A stretch of DNA of 64,000 bases, taken from Treponema primitia ZAS-1 (lineage in GTDB: Bacteria > Spirochaetota > Spirochaetia > Treponematales > Breznakiellaceae). Below, in pieces: positions 53,624-63,340 of the stretch; position 1 is the first letter of the stretch; every line of letters starts with the position of its first letter. The translations under genes were made by a program, and so were the position numbers. The notes below the pieces were generated by a model. The model was not told the origin of the DNA. It made no database searches and was given only the letters and a program-made list of their open reading frames with translations. The stretch lies in assembly GCF_000297095.1 (NCBI RefSeq), contig NZ_AEEA01000058.1, forward strand, positions 179,321 to 243,320. The letters run 5' to 3'.

Positions 53624-53996
53624 AATCAGCTTCGGTAGCGGGTTCGGGAAATTGAAACTCCGGCTGGGAATTCACATTACCGGGCCCGCCGTTCTCCTGC
53701 CACCAGTCATTATCAACGTCGGTCGAAAGCTGCCGGCCCGCGGATTCAACTCCGGTACCACCGGGGGTCCTGTTTAAGAGCGCAAGCCCAAGGCTGAGTA
53801 CCAGAAAAATTCCCCCCAAAATAGAGGTTGCCCTGGTAAGCACATTACCGGACCGGGAGCCAAAGGCAGAGGAGGATCCTCCTGCGAAAATCCCTCCAAG
53901 ACTATCCCCTTCCTCGTTCTGAATTAAAACCAGGAGAATAAGCAGGATCGCCGCAATAACAAAAAACACCAACAGGACCACACTGAGCACACCCAT
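53613..53996 (-). CDS. secG: Preprotein translocase subunit SecG
   Basis: 127 residues. Two hydrophobic helices (VLSVVLLVFFVIAAILLILL and VLTRATSILGGIFLVLSLGL) joined by QNEEGDSLGGIFAGGSSSAF, the SecG signature. A polar, acidic C-terminal tail (~50 residues) is longer than in E. coli. It is a non-essential partner of SecYE. Confidence 0.92.
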   Translation of the reverse strand: MGVLSVVLLVFFVIAAILLILLVLIQNEEGDSLGGIFAGGSSSAFGSRSGNVLTRATSILGGIFLVLSLGLALLNRTPGGTGVESAGRQLSTDVDNDWWQENGGPGNVNSQPEFQFPEPATEADSAD

Positions 53997-54082
53997 CTAC
54001 TGACTCCATTAAAAATATACTTTATTTTACTGAAACAAAAAAAGTTATACAAGTAATGCCAGGGGATATGAGGAATTTCGGC

Positions 54083-55051
54083 TTAAAATTCCTCATATCT
54101 TCCGGTCTGGCTTAACTCATAGCCCCCCATTATTTCCAGATCCCTCTTAAACTCATCGGAGGAGATATAGGAACTGATTGTCCGGATCGCCGGAGTATTC
54201 CGGTCCACCAGACGAAACACAAAATCGTACCATTCCATCTGGAGGGGGACGAATTCGACTCCGGCGACCCTTTCAATGCCCCGCTCGCAGCCGCAGCCCA
54301 GTTCGGCGCCCCCCTTGGCAACCGTACTGGCGCAGGCCAGGTGGGAGCTGGATTCCCGGGCATAACCCTGGATGGCGGTGGTATTAATCTTCAACTGGGC
54401 CAGCTTCTGGTCCAGGAGAATCCTGGTGCCGGAACCACGTTCCCGGTTGATCATGGACAGTTCGGGGCGGCTAAAGTCTTCCCACCCCCGTATGTTCATG
54501 GGATTCCCCTTTCTGACATACAGGCCCTGCATACGACCACCCAGGCGAAACACCCCAACGGGAAGCCCCGGAAGGAGGCGGCGAATGAAGGGATAATTGT
54601 AGGTATCTGTTTCTGCATCCCAGAGATGAGTCGCGGACATGGTCACCCGCCCATGGTACAGGGAATAGAGGCCGTTATAACAGCCCACGTAGGAACGGAG
54701 CACCGTGCTTCCCGCCCCGGAAAGCCTGGTTACCAGCAGATCCAGGCACATATCCTGGCCGGAGATAATCACCGTCGAGGAAAACAGATCCGGGCTTTCC
54801 TCGGGAGGATTGGGCCGGCCGGAGGATATTAAATCGACAAGCTCACGACTATTCTCCCGCAGGCGCTCCGAATACTGGGGACCGGTCTTGTTAGACTCCA
54901 GATACCGATCTATATCGGTCTGGGAGATACGTACCTGTTTCCCCACCTTGGACGAAGGGAGCTCCCCCCGTTTGATAAGCTCATAGACTGTATACTTTTT
55001 TATACGCAGTTGTTTAGCTACATCTTCCGCAGTGAGCAGGTTCGATTCCAT
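54083..55051 (-). CDS. Excisionase-type HTH regulator with PBP-like ligand domain
   Basis: 322 residues. N-terminal MerR/excisionase-type HTH: LLTAEDVAKQLRIKKYTVYE, then SKVGKQVRISQTDIDRYLES. The rest is a PBP-like domain (PF12727 type): VIISGQDMCLDLLVTRLSGA, MSATHLWDAETDTYNYPFIR, LSMINRERGSGTRILLDQ and QGYARESSSHLACASTVAKG. Such proteins bind a small ligand, with oxyanions or molybdate proposed. A TATAAT (55063-55058) lies 6 nt before the ATG, with no clear -35 box. Confidence 0.85.
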   Translation of the reverse strand: MESNLLTAEDVAKQLRIKKYTVYELIKRGELPSSKVGKQVRISQTDIDRYLESNKTGPQYSERLRENSRELVDLISSGRPNPPEESPDLFSSTVIISGQDMCLDLLVTRLSGAGSTVLRSYVGCYNGLYSLYHGRVTMSATHLWDAETDTYNYPFIRRLLPGLPVGVFRLGGRMQGLYVRKGNPMNIRGWEDFSRPELSMINRERGSGTRILLDQKLAQLKINTTAIQGYARESSSHLACASTVAKGGAELGCGCERGIERVAGVEFVPLQMEWYDFVFRLVDRNTPAIRTISSYISSDEFKRDLEIMGGYELSQTGRYEEF

Positions 55052-55069
55052 AGGATCATTATATCAGAT

Positions 55070-56653
55070 TCATTGCAAATGTTCTACAGCGGCCCTTTCT
55101 ATCGCAATGCCCTTGGTATACTGTTTCATGAAGGCGGTGAACCCCTGTACATCCTTTGCATCCGGTTCAAGCAGGTCGCCCGAGTTCTTCCCAAACACCT
55201 TTTGCGCCAGAAAGGATTCAAGGGTTCCTTCTTTTTGCTGCAGGTACGCGGCCAGGAGCGCAATACCCCATGCGCCGCCTTCGCCGGCGGTCTCCATTAC
55301 CGCAACCGGTGTTTTCAACGCCGCCGCCATCAATCGCTGACCCACAATCTTTGTTTTAAATAAACCTCCATGGCCAAGAATTTTATCAAGACGGACATGT
55401 TCTTTTTCCGTAAGAATATCCATCCCTATCTTCAGGGTAGCCATGGTGGAAAAAAGGAGGGCACGCATAAAATTTGCCAGCGAAAAGCGGCTGTCAGGCA
55501 TACGGGTAAACAAGGGACGTCCCTGTTCCAGCCCGGTAATCACCTCCCCCGCATCATAATTGTAGGAGAGAAGGCCGCCGCAATCAGGATCGGCCTCAAG
55601 GGCTTTTTCATACAGAACATCGTATAGTTTACCCTTATCAACCGTAGCGCCAACTGTTTCATTAACTTCGCTAAACAGCTTTACCCAGGCGTCGAGGTCC
55701 GTAGTACAGTTGTTACAATGCACCATGGCCACGGGTTTACCCGAGGGTGTGGTGACCATATCGATCTCCTGGTACACCTTGGATAATTCCTTTTCCAGCA
55801 CGATCATCGCAAATATCGACGTTCCCGCCGAAACATTGCCGGTGCGTACCGCAACGCTGTTTGTTGCCACCATACCGGTTCCCGCATCCCCTTCGGGGGG
55901 ACACAGGGGAATGCCGGCTGCCAGCCCTCCCTTGGGGTCAAGCAGCTTAGCGCCCTCCGCGGTGAGGGACCCCGCATTTTCACCGGCGTTCAAAACCTTG
56001 GGCAGTATATCTGAAAGCTTCCAACTGAATTTTGAACCGCCGATAAGGGAATCGAACTGACTTACCATTTTTGCATTGAAATTGTTACTATTGCTGTCGA
56101 TAGGAAACATGCCGGATGCTTCGCCTATGCCAAGCACCTTTTGCCCCGTCAGCTTCCAGTGCACATAACCGGCAAGGGTGGTTAAATAGGAAATATCCTT
56201 TACGTGTTCTTCCTTGTTCAAAATTGCCTGATAGAGCTGCGCGATACTCCAACGCTGGGGAATGTTAAAGCCGAATTCCTTTGTAAGCAGCTTTGCCGAC
56301 TGTTCCGTATTGGTGTTACGCCAGGTAAGGAAAGGGGCAAGCTGTTTTCCGCTCTTATCAAAGGCCAAATATCCGTGCATCATACCGGAAATGCCGATAG
56401 CCTCGGGCACGGAAAGCGGGACGCCGTACCGTTTCTGAACATCATCGGACAGTTTTTGAACGGCGTTTTGCAGCCCCTGCCAGACTTCATCCAGGTGATA
56501 GGTCCAAAAGCCGTTTTCCAAACGGTTTTCCCATGTCTCGCCCCCCGATGCAAGGGTTGTGTAATCTTCCCCAATCAGGACCGCTTTGATGCGGGTAGAA
56601 CCAAGCTCTATGCCGAGGGTTGTTCTTCCGCTAATTAAATCTTTTCCGTTCAT
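55070..56653 (-). CDS. FGGY family carbohydrate kinase
   Basis: 527 residues. [20 protein letters not shown] is the N-terminal phosphate-binding loop. [19 protein letters not shown], then the C-terminal [19 protein letters not shown] and [20 protein letters not shown] are FGGY landmarks. The substrate (xylulose, ribulose or other) cannot be named. Start 56653 has GGGAG upstream. Confidence 0.9.
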   Translation of the reverse strand: MNGKDLISGRTTLGIELGSTRIKAVLIGEDYTTLASGGETWENRLENGFWTYHLDEVWQGLQNAVQKLSDDVQKRYGVPLSVPEAIGISGMMHGYLAFDKSGKQLAPFLTWRNTNTEQSAKLLTKEFGFNIPQRWSIAQLYQAILNKEEHVKDISYLTTLAGYVHWKLTGQKVLGIGEASGMFPIDSNSNNFNAKMVSQFDSLIGGSKFSWKLSDILPKVLNAGENAGSLTAEGAKLLDPKGGLAAGIPLCPPEGDAGTGMVATNSVAVRTGNVSAGTSIFAMIVLEKELSKVYQEIDMVTTPSGKPVAMVHCNNCTTDLDAWVKLFSEVNETVGATVDKGKLYDVLYEKALEADPDCGGLLSYNYDAGEVITGLEQGRPLFTRMPDSRFSLANFMRALLFSTMATLKIGMDILTEKEHVRLDKILGHGGLFKTKIVGQRLMAAALKTPVAVMETAGEGGAWGIALLAAYLQQKEGTLESFLAQKVFGKNSGDLLEPDAKDVQGFTAFMKQYTKGIAIERAAVEHLQ

Positions 56654-56669
56654 TTTGCACTCCCTTAAA

Positions 56670-57311
56670 TTATCGAATATCTTCCAGTTCCGCATCACTA
56701 ATGGCGTTAACGCTTTCCTCAATATCACTGCGATTCATACCGGCTATCCGTATGGTGATACGGCGGTGATCCGGATCGTCACCTTCCGAAGAGACCAGGG
56801 CGATGATGTTACCGCCCTTGACGGCGATGGCGTGGGTCAGCTTTTCCAGCTGCCCCGGTTTTTCCGCCACGTGTATGGTGATACGGACCCCCGGATGCCG
56901 GGCGCCGAAGGCTTTGATAAAGACGTGGAAAAGATCCGTTTCGGTGATGATCCCCACCAGCAGATCCCCCTTCACAACCGGCAGGCAGCCTATGTCCTTA
57001 TCCGCCATGATCCGGGCGGCTTCCTCCACCACATCGTTTTCTTCCACGGTGATCACATCCTTCACCATGATCTTCTCCACCTTGAGTTTGGAAAGGAGAT
57101 AGCTGATCTCGTACATGTCCAAACTGGTTGCGCCCGAAGGACCGGCCTTGAGCAGGTCCTTCTTGGTGAGGATACCCACAAGGTTGTTGTTTTTATCCAG
57201 CACCGGCAGGTGGCCGATCTGTTCCTTATCCATCAGGGAACGTACATCCGTTACCGACATGTCGGGGTGTACCGTAACGGGGTTTTTCGTCATTACACGG
57301 CTAATAATCAT
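56670..57311 (-). CDS. CBS-pair and ACT domain protein
   Basis: 213 residues: two CBS motifs ([20 protein letters not shown] and [20 protein letters not shown], each with its GHLPVLD / GCLPVVK strand) and a C-terminal ACT-like domain ([20 protein letters not shown]). AcuB-like; CBS pairs sense adenine nucleotides and ACT senses amino acids. It overlaps livF by 11 nt, so a regulatory role in branched-chain amino acid uptake or use is plausible. Confidence 0.9.
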   Translation of the reverse strand: MIISRVMTKNPVTVHPDMSVTDVRSLMDKEQIGHLPVLDKNNNLVGILTKKDLLKAGPSGATSLDMYEISYLLSKLKVEKIMVKDVITVEENDVVEEAARIMADKDIGCLPVVKGDLLVGIITETDLFHVFIKAFGARHPGVRITIHVAEKPGQLEKLTHAIAVKGGNIIALVSSEGDDPDHRRITIRIAGMNRSDIEESVNAISDAELEDIR

Positions 57312-58035
57312 TTTGTCCTCCTAGGTATGCTTCCTTCACCGCATCGTCCTTCATCAGGGACTGTGCGGGACCGGTCTTGATTACCTGGCCGGTCTCCAGG
57401 ATATACCCGCGGGAAGCGAGTCCCAGGGCTTTAAAGGCGTTCTGCTCTACCAATAGTATTGTTGTTCCCGATTCGTTGATACGCTTTATTATCGAGAAAA
57501 TTTCATCCACCAAAATGGGGGCAAGACCCATGGATGGTTCGTCCAGGAGCAGCAGCCGTGGTTTGGACATCAGGGCTCTCCCCATGGCGAGCATCTGCTG
57601 TTCACCCCCGGAGAGGGTCCCCGCCACCTGCCGGATCCGCTCCTTAAGCCGGGGAAAAATCCCGTAGACCATCTCCATATCACTGCGGACAGCGGGCCGG
57701 TCCTTCCGGACATAGGCTCCCATCTCCAGATTATCCTTCACCGAAAGATTGGCAAATATGCGCCGGCCTTCGGGAACCTGGATGAGCCCCGAAGTGACGA
57801 TACGGTCCGGAAGCACGGCGCTAATATCATTACCGTCAAAGATAACGGAACCCGCAGTCTTTCTAATGATATTCGATATGGCATGGAGGGTGGTGGTTTT
57901 TCCCGCGCCGTTAGAACCGATTAGGGTGATGATCTCCCCCGGGGCAACATCGAAGGAAATACCCCGCAAGGCCTGGATAGCGCCGTAGTGGACCGCAAGA
58001 TCCCTAACCTGGAGCAAAATCTTTGGCTCAGCCAT
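57301..58035 (-). CDS. livF: Branched-chain amino acid ABC ATPase LivF
   Basis: 244 residues. Walker A LIGSNGAGKTTTLHAISN, LSGGEQQMLAMGRALMSKPR, LLLDEPSMGLAPILVDEIF and LVEQNAFKALGLASRGYILE. ATG 58035 follows GGGGAGG. Overlaps livG by 8 nt. Confidence 0.93.
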   Translation of the reverse strand: MAEPKILLQVRDLAVHYGAIQALRGISFDVAPGEIITLIGSNGAGKTTTLHAISNIIRKTAGSVIFDGNDISAVLPDRIVTSGLIQVPEGRRIFANLSVKDNLEMGAYVRKDRPAVRSDMEMVYGIFPRLKERIRQVAGTLSGGEQQMLAMGRALMSKPRLLLLDEPSMGLAPILVDEIFSIIKRINESGTTILLVEQNAFKALGLASRGYILETGQVIKTGPAQSLMKDDAVKEAYLGGQNDY

Positions 58036-58825
58036 GGGCATCCTCCCCAAGGTAGGCCTTGATCACCGCCGGGTCCCGGCGTATCTCCCCGGGAAGCCCC
58101 GCCGCAATGATCCTGCCGTAATCGAGAACCATGAGCCGCTCGCAGATCCCCATGACCAGATGCATATCGTGTTCGATAAGCAGGATGGTCAGGTGAAATT
58201 CCTTCCGGATAAATGAGATAAGCCTCATCAGCTCCTGGGTCTCCTGGGGGTTCATCCCTGCGGCGGGTTCGTCCAACAGGAGTAATATCGGGCTGCTTGC
58301 CAGGGCCCGGGCAATTTCCAGCTTCCGCTGTTCCCCGTAGGGAAGGTTTCGGGCCAGCTCGTTTTTCTTCTTCTCTATTTTAAACAGTGATAGTAATTCA
58401 TCTACCCGTTCCCGCATCTGCCCTTCGTCATGATAAAAACGGGGAAGCCGGAACACCACATCCAAAGGGTTTTCCACCCGGGAAGAATGGAGGGCTATGC
58501 GCACATTGTCTTCCACCGTAAGGTTATTGAAGAGCCTGATATTCTGGAATGTCCTGGCTATACCGATATGGTTCAGTTTAGCGGGGCTCAGTTTTCCTAC
58601 CACATGCACCTTCCCATGGCGGTCCCAAAAATCAATCTCCCCCCCGGTGGGTGCATAGATACCGGAAAGCATATTGAACACCGTGGTCTTCCCCGCTCCA
58701 TTCGGCCCGATAAGTCCCACCAGCTCGCCCCGGTGCAATTCACATGAAAACCCGCTCACCGCCCGCAGTCCGCCAAAAATTATTGAGAGATCCGATACCT
58801 TTAAAAGAAGGTCTTGATCATTCAT
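58028..58825 (-). CDS. livG: Branched-chain amino acid ABC ATPase LivG
   Basis: 265 residues. VGLIGPNGAGKTTVFNMLSG, GIARTFQNIRLFNNLTVEDN, LPYGEQRKLEIARALASSPI and LLLDEPAAGMNPQETQELM, the LivG pattern. Start overlaps the livM stop by 4 nt. Confidence 0.93.
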   Translation of the reverse strand: MNDQDLLLKVSDLSIIFGGLRAVSGFSCELHRGELVGLIGPNGAGKTTVFNMLSGIYAPTGGEIDFWDRHGKVHVVGKLSPAKLNHIGIARTFQNIRLFNNLTVEDNVRIALHSSRVENPLDVVFRLPRFYHDEGQMRERVDELLSLFKIEKKKNELARNLPYGEQRKLEIARALASSPILLLLDEPAAGMNPQETQELMRLISFIRKEFHLTILLIEHDMHLVMGICERLMVLDYGRIIAAGLPGEIRRDPAVIKAYLGEDAHG

Positions 58826-59811
58826 ACATCTCCCCTCTTGGCGGTTTTGCGCCGTATGAAGGCGGCGAAGCGGGAGACCAGGCGGACGAAGGATAGTTCC
58901 TTCATGCCCAGGAGGCCCTGGGGGCGGAAGAGCATCACGAAAATAAGTATGAGGGGGTAGATCAGGAGACGGTAGTCCCGGAGGAAGCGGAGAAATTCCT
59001 GGAGATAGGTGAGGATATAGGCGGCTAATACGGATCCGGTCATGGAACCCATGCCTCCAAGGACCACGAAGATCAGATAGTCGATACTGTGGTTAAAGGA
59101 GGCGGCGTCGGGTTTTACAAAACCTATCACCATGGCGTAGAGACAGCCGCCGATACCGGCGATAAAGGACGCAATTACAAAGCCCGTCATTTTATAGCGG
59201 AATACGCTGATTCCGTTGGAATTGGCCGCCACTTCGTCTTCCCGCACCGCCATGATGGCCCTGCCATAACTGGAACGGAGAAAATTTTGCAGCAGGATTA
59301 GTATTATTACCAGACTTGCGGTAACCACCAGGAAGGCTAAATCCCCATTAAGGGTCAAGGCAGTGGTAAAACGCCGGCCGTTGGCGCCCCCGGTTAGGAT
59401 TCGAAAATTGGTGAGGATTACCCGGATAATTTCGCCAAAGCCCAGGGTAACGATAGCGAGGTAATCTCCGGTTAGTTTTAGTGTGGGAAACCCGATGATA
59501 AACCCAAACAGGGCGGTTACCAATGCTGCGAGGACAACGCTTACCGGTATGGGAAGCCCCAGGTCCAGGGTAAAGGATATGCAGGAATAGGCCCCTATGG
59601 CCATGAACCCCGCCTGTCCTAATGAAAGCTGCCCGGTGATCCCCGTGATGGTATTCACGCTGATGGCCAGGATAGCGTTTACCCCGCCCATGGTGATGAT
59701 CTGGGCGGTGTAGGCGTCGATAATATTCAGTTTTATGAGCAGCGTGGGGATACACACCAAAGCCAGGGCGAAGGCGCCGGGTATAATCGTATTTTTTCTG
59801 CGATCCTTCAT
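58822..59811 (-). CDS. livM: Branched-chain amino acid ABC permease LivM
   Basis: 329 residues, about 9-10 membrane helices, with SVNTITGITGQLSLGQAGFM, LGFGEIIRVILTNF and the EAA-type loop RAIMAVREDEVAANSNGISV. Starts 1 nt from livH. Confidence 0.93.
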   Translation of the reverse strand: MKDRRKNTIIPGAFALALVCIPTLLIKLNIIDAYTAQIITMGGVNAILAISVNTITGITGQLSLGQAGFMAIGAYSCISFTLDLGLPIPVSVVLAALVTALFGFIIGFPTLKLTGDYLAIVTLGFGEIIRVILTNFRILTGGANGRRFTTALTLNGDLAFLVVTASLVIILILLQNFLRSSYGRAIMAVREDEVAANSNGISVFRYKMTGFVIASFIAGIGGCLYAMVIGFVKPDAASFNHSIDYLIFVVLGGMGSMTGSVLAAYILTYLQEFLRFLRDYRLLIYPLILIFVMLFRPQGLLGMKELSFVRLVSRFAAFIRRKTAKRGDV

Positions 59812-59812
59812 G

Positions 59813-60712
59813 TTACACCTTTACCCTGGTCTTCTTGCCAAGAATCCCCGTGGGCTTAACCAGGAGGATAATGATAAGAATGGAAAACGAAATGGCATCC
59901 GCATATTGGGAGGAGATGAAGCCCTTGGTCATGGTTTCGGCAATCCCAAGGATAAAGCCCCCTAACATGGCCCCGGGCACGGAACCTATGCCTCCCAATA
60001 CGGCGGCCACAAAGGCTTTAAGCCCCGGCATGGTTCCCATGGTAGGACTCACCTGGGGATAGGCGCAGGCAAAGAGTATGCCCCCGGCGGCGGCTAATAC
60101 CGAGCCCAGGGCAAAGGTAAAGGAGATGGTGCCGTTCACCGATATCCCCATGAGACTTGAAGCCTGAAGGTCAAAGGACACCGCCTGCATGGCCTTGCCC
60201 CGCTTAGTATAATTGATAATATAGTTCAGGATGAGCATTAATACTGCGGACAGTAAAATTACGATGATCTGAATGTTTGAAATTGAAACAATCCCCAAAG
60301 ATATGGTGCTTACCTCCGGCCGGGGAAACTGCCTGGGGTTGGGCCCGATAAAGGGCAATACCCGGGCGCCGTTCTGCAAAATAAGCGAAACCGCAATGGC
60401 GGTGATGAGGGAGTTGAGCCGCGGGGCTGTACGTAGAGGCCGGTAGGCGAAGCGTTCAATAAAGACCCCGAGACCTGCGCAGAGGGCCATGGCGAACAGA
60501 AACGCTGCGGCCAGACTTAGGGGGGAGACACCGAAACGGGTTAAAACAAAGTAACCCGCATAGGCCCCTACCATGAGTATATCGCCGTGGGCAAAATTAA
60601 TAAGCAGAACAATACCGTAAACCATGGTATAACCCAGGGCAATCAATGCATAAATACTGCCCAGGGAAATACCGTTTATCAGCTGTTGTACAAAAATAAC
60701 TCCCGTGTCCAC
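59813..60712 (-). CDS. livH: Branched-chain amino acid ABC permease LivH
   Basis: 299 residues, ~8 helices: QLINGISLGSIYALIALGYT, VYGIVLLINFAHGDILMVGA and AAVLGGIGSVPGAMLGGFIL. It pairs with LivM. Confidence 0.93.
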   Translation of the reverse strand: MDTGVIFVQQLINGISLGSIYALIALGYTMVYGIVLLINFAHGDILMVGAYAGYFVLTRFGVSPLSLAAAFLFAMALCAGLGVFIERFAYRPLRTAPRLNSLITAIAVSLILQNGARVLPFIGPNPRQFPRPEVSTISLGIVSISNIQIIVILLSAVLMLILNYIINYTKRGKAMQAVSFDLQASSLMGISVNGTISFTFALGSVLAAAGGILFACAYPQVSPTMGTMPGLKAFVAAVLGGIGSVPGAMLGGFILGIAETMTKGFISSQYADAISFSILIIILLVKPTGILGKKTRVKV

Positions 60713-60729
60713 GGCGAAACAGAATCCGG

Positions 60730-61893
60730 CTAGGGGTTAACGGTGGACTTATAGGCCGTGGTTAATTTACCATTCGACCCTTTGACGAGTTCCAGCACCA
60801 CCGCAGACTTAACGGGGTTCCGCTTGGCGTCAAACCGGATATTACCGGTAACATAATTGCCGTCGATCTTCGCCAGGGCATCCCTGACCGCAGCGGGTTC
60901 TGTGGAACCGGCGCTGATAATGGCGTCCCGAACCAGGTACAGGGAATCGTAGCCCAGGGCGGCGAAGGAAGTGGGCAGGGCGCCAAACTTCCCCTGGAAA
61001 GCCTTAACAAAGCTTGCCACCTTGGGGACGGTGGAATCGGGGGTAAAGTTATTGGTAAAGAAGCCGTTCAGCACTTCGTCCCCGGCGTTTTCCTGGAGCC
61101 CATCCCAGCCATCGGCGCCCATGATTGGGACAGGAGTCCCCTGGGCGTTGATCCCCTGGGCCCGAAGCTGCTTGGCGATAAGCGCTACGGTGCTGTAATA
61201 ATCCGGCAGGTAGACCATGTCGGGGTTGGCAGCTTTGATCCGGGTAAGCTGGGCGTTAAAGTCCACATCCCCGCCGTTGTACACTTCACTGGCCACCACG
61301 GTTCCCCCACGGGAAGTAAATGCCTTGACAAAATTCTCCTGGAGCCCCACGGAATAGTCGTTACCGTTATCGTAAAGGACAGCCGCCCTTTTTGCGTTGA
61401 TTTCCTGGAAAGCGAAAACCCCCGCCACCGTACCCTGGAAGGGGTCGATAAAGCAGGCCCGGAACACATAGTCCCCGGCGTCGGTAACCGCTTCGGCGGA
61501 GGCTGCGGGCGCCATGAGAAGCACCCCCTGAGCCTGGGCCAGGGAGCTGACCGCTATGGTGCATCCCGAAGTAAGGGAGCCGATGATGAGCTTCGCCTTA
61601 TTCTGGGTGGTGAGTTTCCTGAAGGCGCTTACGCTCTTTGCCGCATCGCCTTCATCATCTTCGGAAATAAGGACGATATTTCTTCCACCAACGCCGCCTG
61701 CGGCATTGATTTCTTCAATTGCCAGCTGGATTCCCTTCTGGGCTTCGGTGCCGTACACGGCGACCCCCCCGGAAAGCGGGAAAATACCGCCAATAATGAT
61801 ATCGCCGGAACCGGCGGCAGAATCGGCCTTGCCCCCGGCAAAGGCCATAACGGCAAGACACAGGGATAAAAAGATCACTGCTAATTTTTTCAT
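60730..61893 (-). CDS. livK: Branched-chain amino acid ABC binding protein LivK
   Basis: 387 residues. Signal peptide MKKLAVIFLSLCLAVMAFAG, then DIIIGGIFPLSGGVAVYGTE, VGGRNIVLISEDDEGDAAKS and DYVFRACFIDPFQGTVAGVF, typical of Peripla_BP_6. AAGGAGGAG precedes the start. First gene of the livKHMGF-CBS operon. Confidence 0.93.
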   Translation of the reverse strand: MKKLAVIFLSLCLAVMAFAGGKADSAAGSGDIIIGGIFPLSGGVAVYGTEAQKGIQLAIEEINAAGGVGGRNIVLISEDDEGDAAKSVSAFRKLTTQNKAKLIIGSLTSGCTIAVSSLAQAQGVLLMAPAASAEAVTDAGDYVFRACFIDPFQGTVAGVFAFQEINAKRAAVLYDNGNDYSVGLQENFVKAFTSRGGTVVASEVYNGGDVDFNAQLTRIKAANPDMVYLPDYYSTVALIAKQLRAQGINAQGTPVPIMGADGWDGLQENAGDEVLNGFFTNNFTPDSTVPKVASFVKAFQGKFGALPTSFAALGYDSLYLVRDAIISAGSTEPAAVRDALAKIDGNYVTGNIRFDAKRNPVKSAVVLELVKGSNGKLTTAYKSTVNP

Positions 61894-61964
61894 CTAAATA
61901 ACTCCTCCTTAGATAAAATCTACGTTATATTACCGGGTATGTAGGAGGAATGTCCATAGCAAAA

Positions 61965-62099
61965 ACAGAAAAGAATATGCCCTTTAACTTCGTTTGGGGT
62001 CCTGGCGGTGCAAAAAATATCAGGAACCCCCAGAGGGTCCCCCTGATATTTTTTACATCGCCACCCCCGATAACGTAATAGGGGCATATTCTTTTCTGC
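61965..62099. repeat. Nested palindromic element, family 2, copy E1
   Basis: Outer arms CAGAAAAGAATATGCCC (61966-61982) and GGGCATATTCTTTTCTG (62082-62098) pair. Middle arms GGCGGTGCAAAAAATATCAGG (62005-62024 area) and CCTGATATTTTTTACATCG CC pair with two compensable mismatches. The core, read on the minus strand, is GGGGACCCTCTGGGGGTTCC. It is the same kind of onion as family 1 with another core. Confidence 0.8.
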
Positions 62100-62169
62100 C
62101 GGTTCGCAGAACCGGTGTGGAGCAGGTTGGGTAGGCGGTGCGGCAGAGTGGGGGGGAAAAATACCACAA

Positions 62170-62218
62170 GATATAGAAAAGAATTTGCCTTTTGACTTCG
62201 TTTGGGGGTCTTTGCCGC
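62170..62218. repeat. Half copy of element E1
   Basis: AGAAAAGAATTTGCCTTTTG then ACTTCGTTTGGGGGTCTTTG matches the left side of E1 (61967-62008) at about 80%, with no matching right arm. Confidence 0.65.
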
Positions 62219-62274
62219 ATAACGATGCATACCGCTTGGGGCTTAGTTAGAAGCTTCATTTGGCGAACCGGCTC

Positions 62275-62452
62275 GGTGAAGCCATGCGCCTAGGAGGCAC
62301 GGAAGCACACTTACACATAGTACGGAGTGGGGTGTCAGGAAGGAAAAGTATGGAGGGACCCTCTGGGAGGCGCCATACTTTTCCTTCCTGACAGGCCCCC
62401 CATACCATTTGTGTGCTTTCGAAAACCCAGTCAAAGGGCGCATGGCTTCACC
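62275..62452. repeat. Nested palindromic element, family 2, copy E2
   Basis: Outer arms GGTGAAGCCATGCGCC (62275-62290) and GGCGCATGGCTTCACC (62437-62452) are perfect. Inner arms of 21 bp, 62333-62353 and 62373-62393 (CAGGAAGGAAAAGTATGG type), are perfect too. The 19-base centre AGGGACCCTCTGGGAGGCG matches the E1 core. Confidence 0.88.
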
Positions 62453-62564
62453 GACTTGCAACGAAGTTCCTCGCGCAGAAAAAGTATTTACACCGCTCCT
62501 AGGCGCTTAGCGCCAAATTCCGCTCTGTGACACATGCCGTAGTGGACCTGCGCAGCAGGGCTGC

Positions 62565-62626
62565 GGAGGCAGACTCTACATGCACATGAAGCCGGGTATA
62601 CCCCTCCCCCCGCCCGATTTGCCGAT
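62565..62626 (-). repeat. Half copy (left half) of palindrome family 1, inverted
   Basis: The complement reads TCGGCAAATCGGGCGGGGGG, AGGGGTATACCCGGCTTCAT and GTGCATGTAGAGTCTGCCTC, matching the left side of copies A, B and C. It lacks the GGAGCCCC core and right arm. It complements the right-half copy at 1.8 kb arm for arm. Confidence 0.75.
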
Positions 62627-62752
62627 AGATAGCGGACACTAGACAAATTTGGCGCCAGAGGTACCTTTCCGGGCGAGCGTATCTTGTCTTGATTTTCTCC
62701 CTGGTTCATGCTACAGATGAAAGTGATATACCCAGTTATTTCGGAGGTTTTT

Positions 62753-63268
62753 ATGGCTCTTATATCGTTCGGGAAAAAACCGGTAAGAACCTGCGGCAAG
62801 CTGCCTGCACTGGGTTCACAGGCGCCGAATTTTCGTTTGGTGGATGGGAATTTAGGGGATAAAACCCTGGATAATTGGGCCAGGAAGGTGAAGATCCTCA
62901 ATATTGTACCCAGTTTTGATACACCGGTCTGCGCCACCGCAATTAAGCGCTTCAACGAGGAGGTGGAGAATGAGCCGATGCTGGTGGTCCTGAGCATCTC
63001 CTGCGATCTTCCCTTTGCCCAAGACCGGTTTTGCCATACCGAGGGGATCCGCAATATCGTTCCCCTTTCCCAGATGAGGGACCGCTCCTTTGGAAAAGAT
63101 TACGGGGTGGAGATTATCGACAGCCCCATGGCGGGTCTTTTGAGCCGGGCAGTGGTGGTGCTGGACCGGGAGAATAGGGTTGTGTACACCCAACAGGTGG
63201 CAGACATTGGCACCCCGCCGGATTACCCCGCAGCCCTGGAAGCGGCAAGAAAAGCCCTGGAAAAATGA
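62753..63268 (+). CDS. tpx: Thiol peroxidase Tpx
   Basis: 171 residues. Peroxidatic Cys in NIVPSFDTPVCATAIKRFNE and resolving Cys in SISCDLPFAQDRFC (CDLPFAQ RFC is the Tpx mark). GVEIIDSPMAGLLSRAVVVL follows. It reduces peroxides using thioredoxin. ATG 62753 is chosen because GGAGG lies 6-7 nt upstream; the longer frame begins in the palindrome region. Confidence 0.95.
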   Translation: MALISFGKKPVRTCGKLPALGSQAPNFRLVDGNLGDKTLDNWARKVKILNIVPSFDTPVCATAIKRFNEEVENEPMLVVLSISCDLPFAQDRFCHTEGIRNIVPLSQMRDRSFGKDYGVEIIDSPMAGLLSRAVVVLDRENRVVYTQQVADIGTPPDYPAALEAARKALEK

Positions 63269-63340
63269 TGGGCTTTCCTTAATTTCTGAAACGGTGGATG
63301 GGAAAATGTACCGGCATACCAGGCACATTTTTCTTCCATC

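Larger units (their letters stand above)
61894..62752. other. Gene-free stretch of palindromes
   Basis: No credible gene between livK and tpx in 859 bp. It holds two nested palindromes of family 2, a half copy of one of them and a half copy of family 1, listed separately. Short hairpins such as GGCGCTTAGCGCC (62502-62514) lie between them. Confidence 0.75.
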
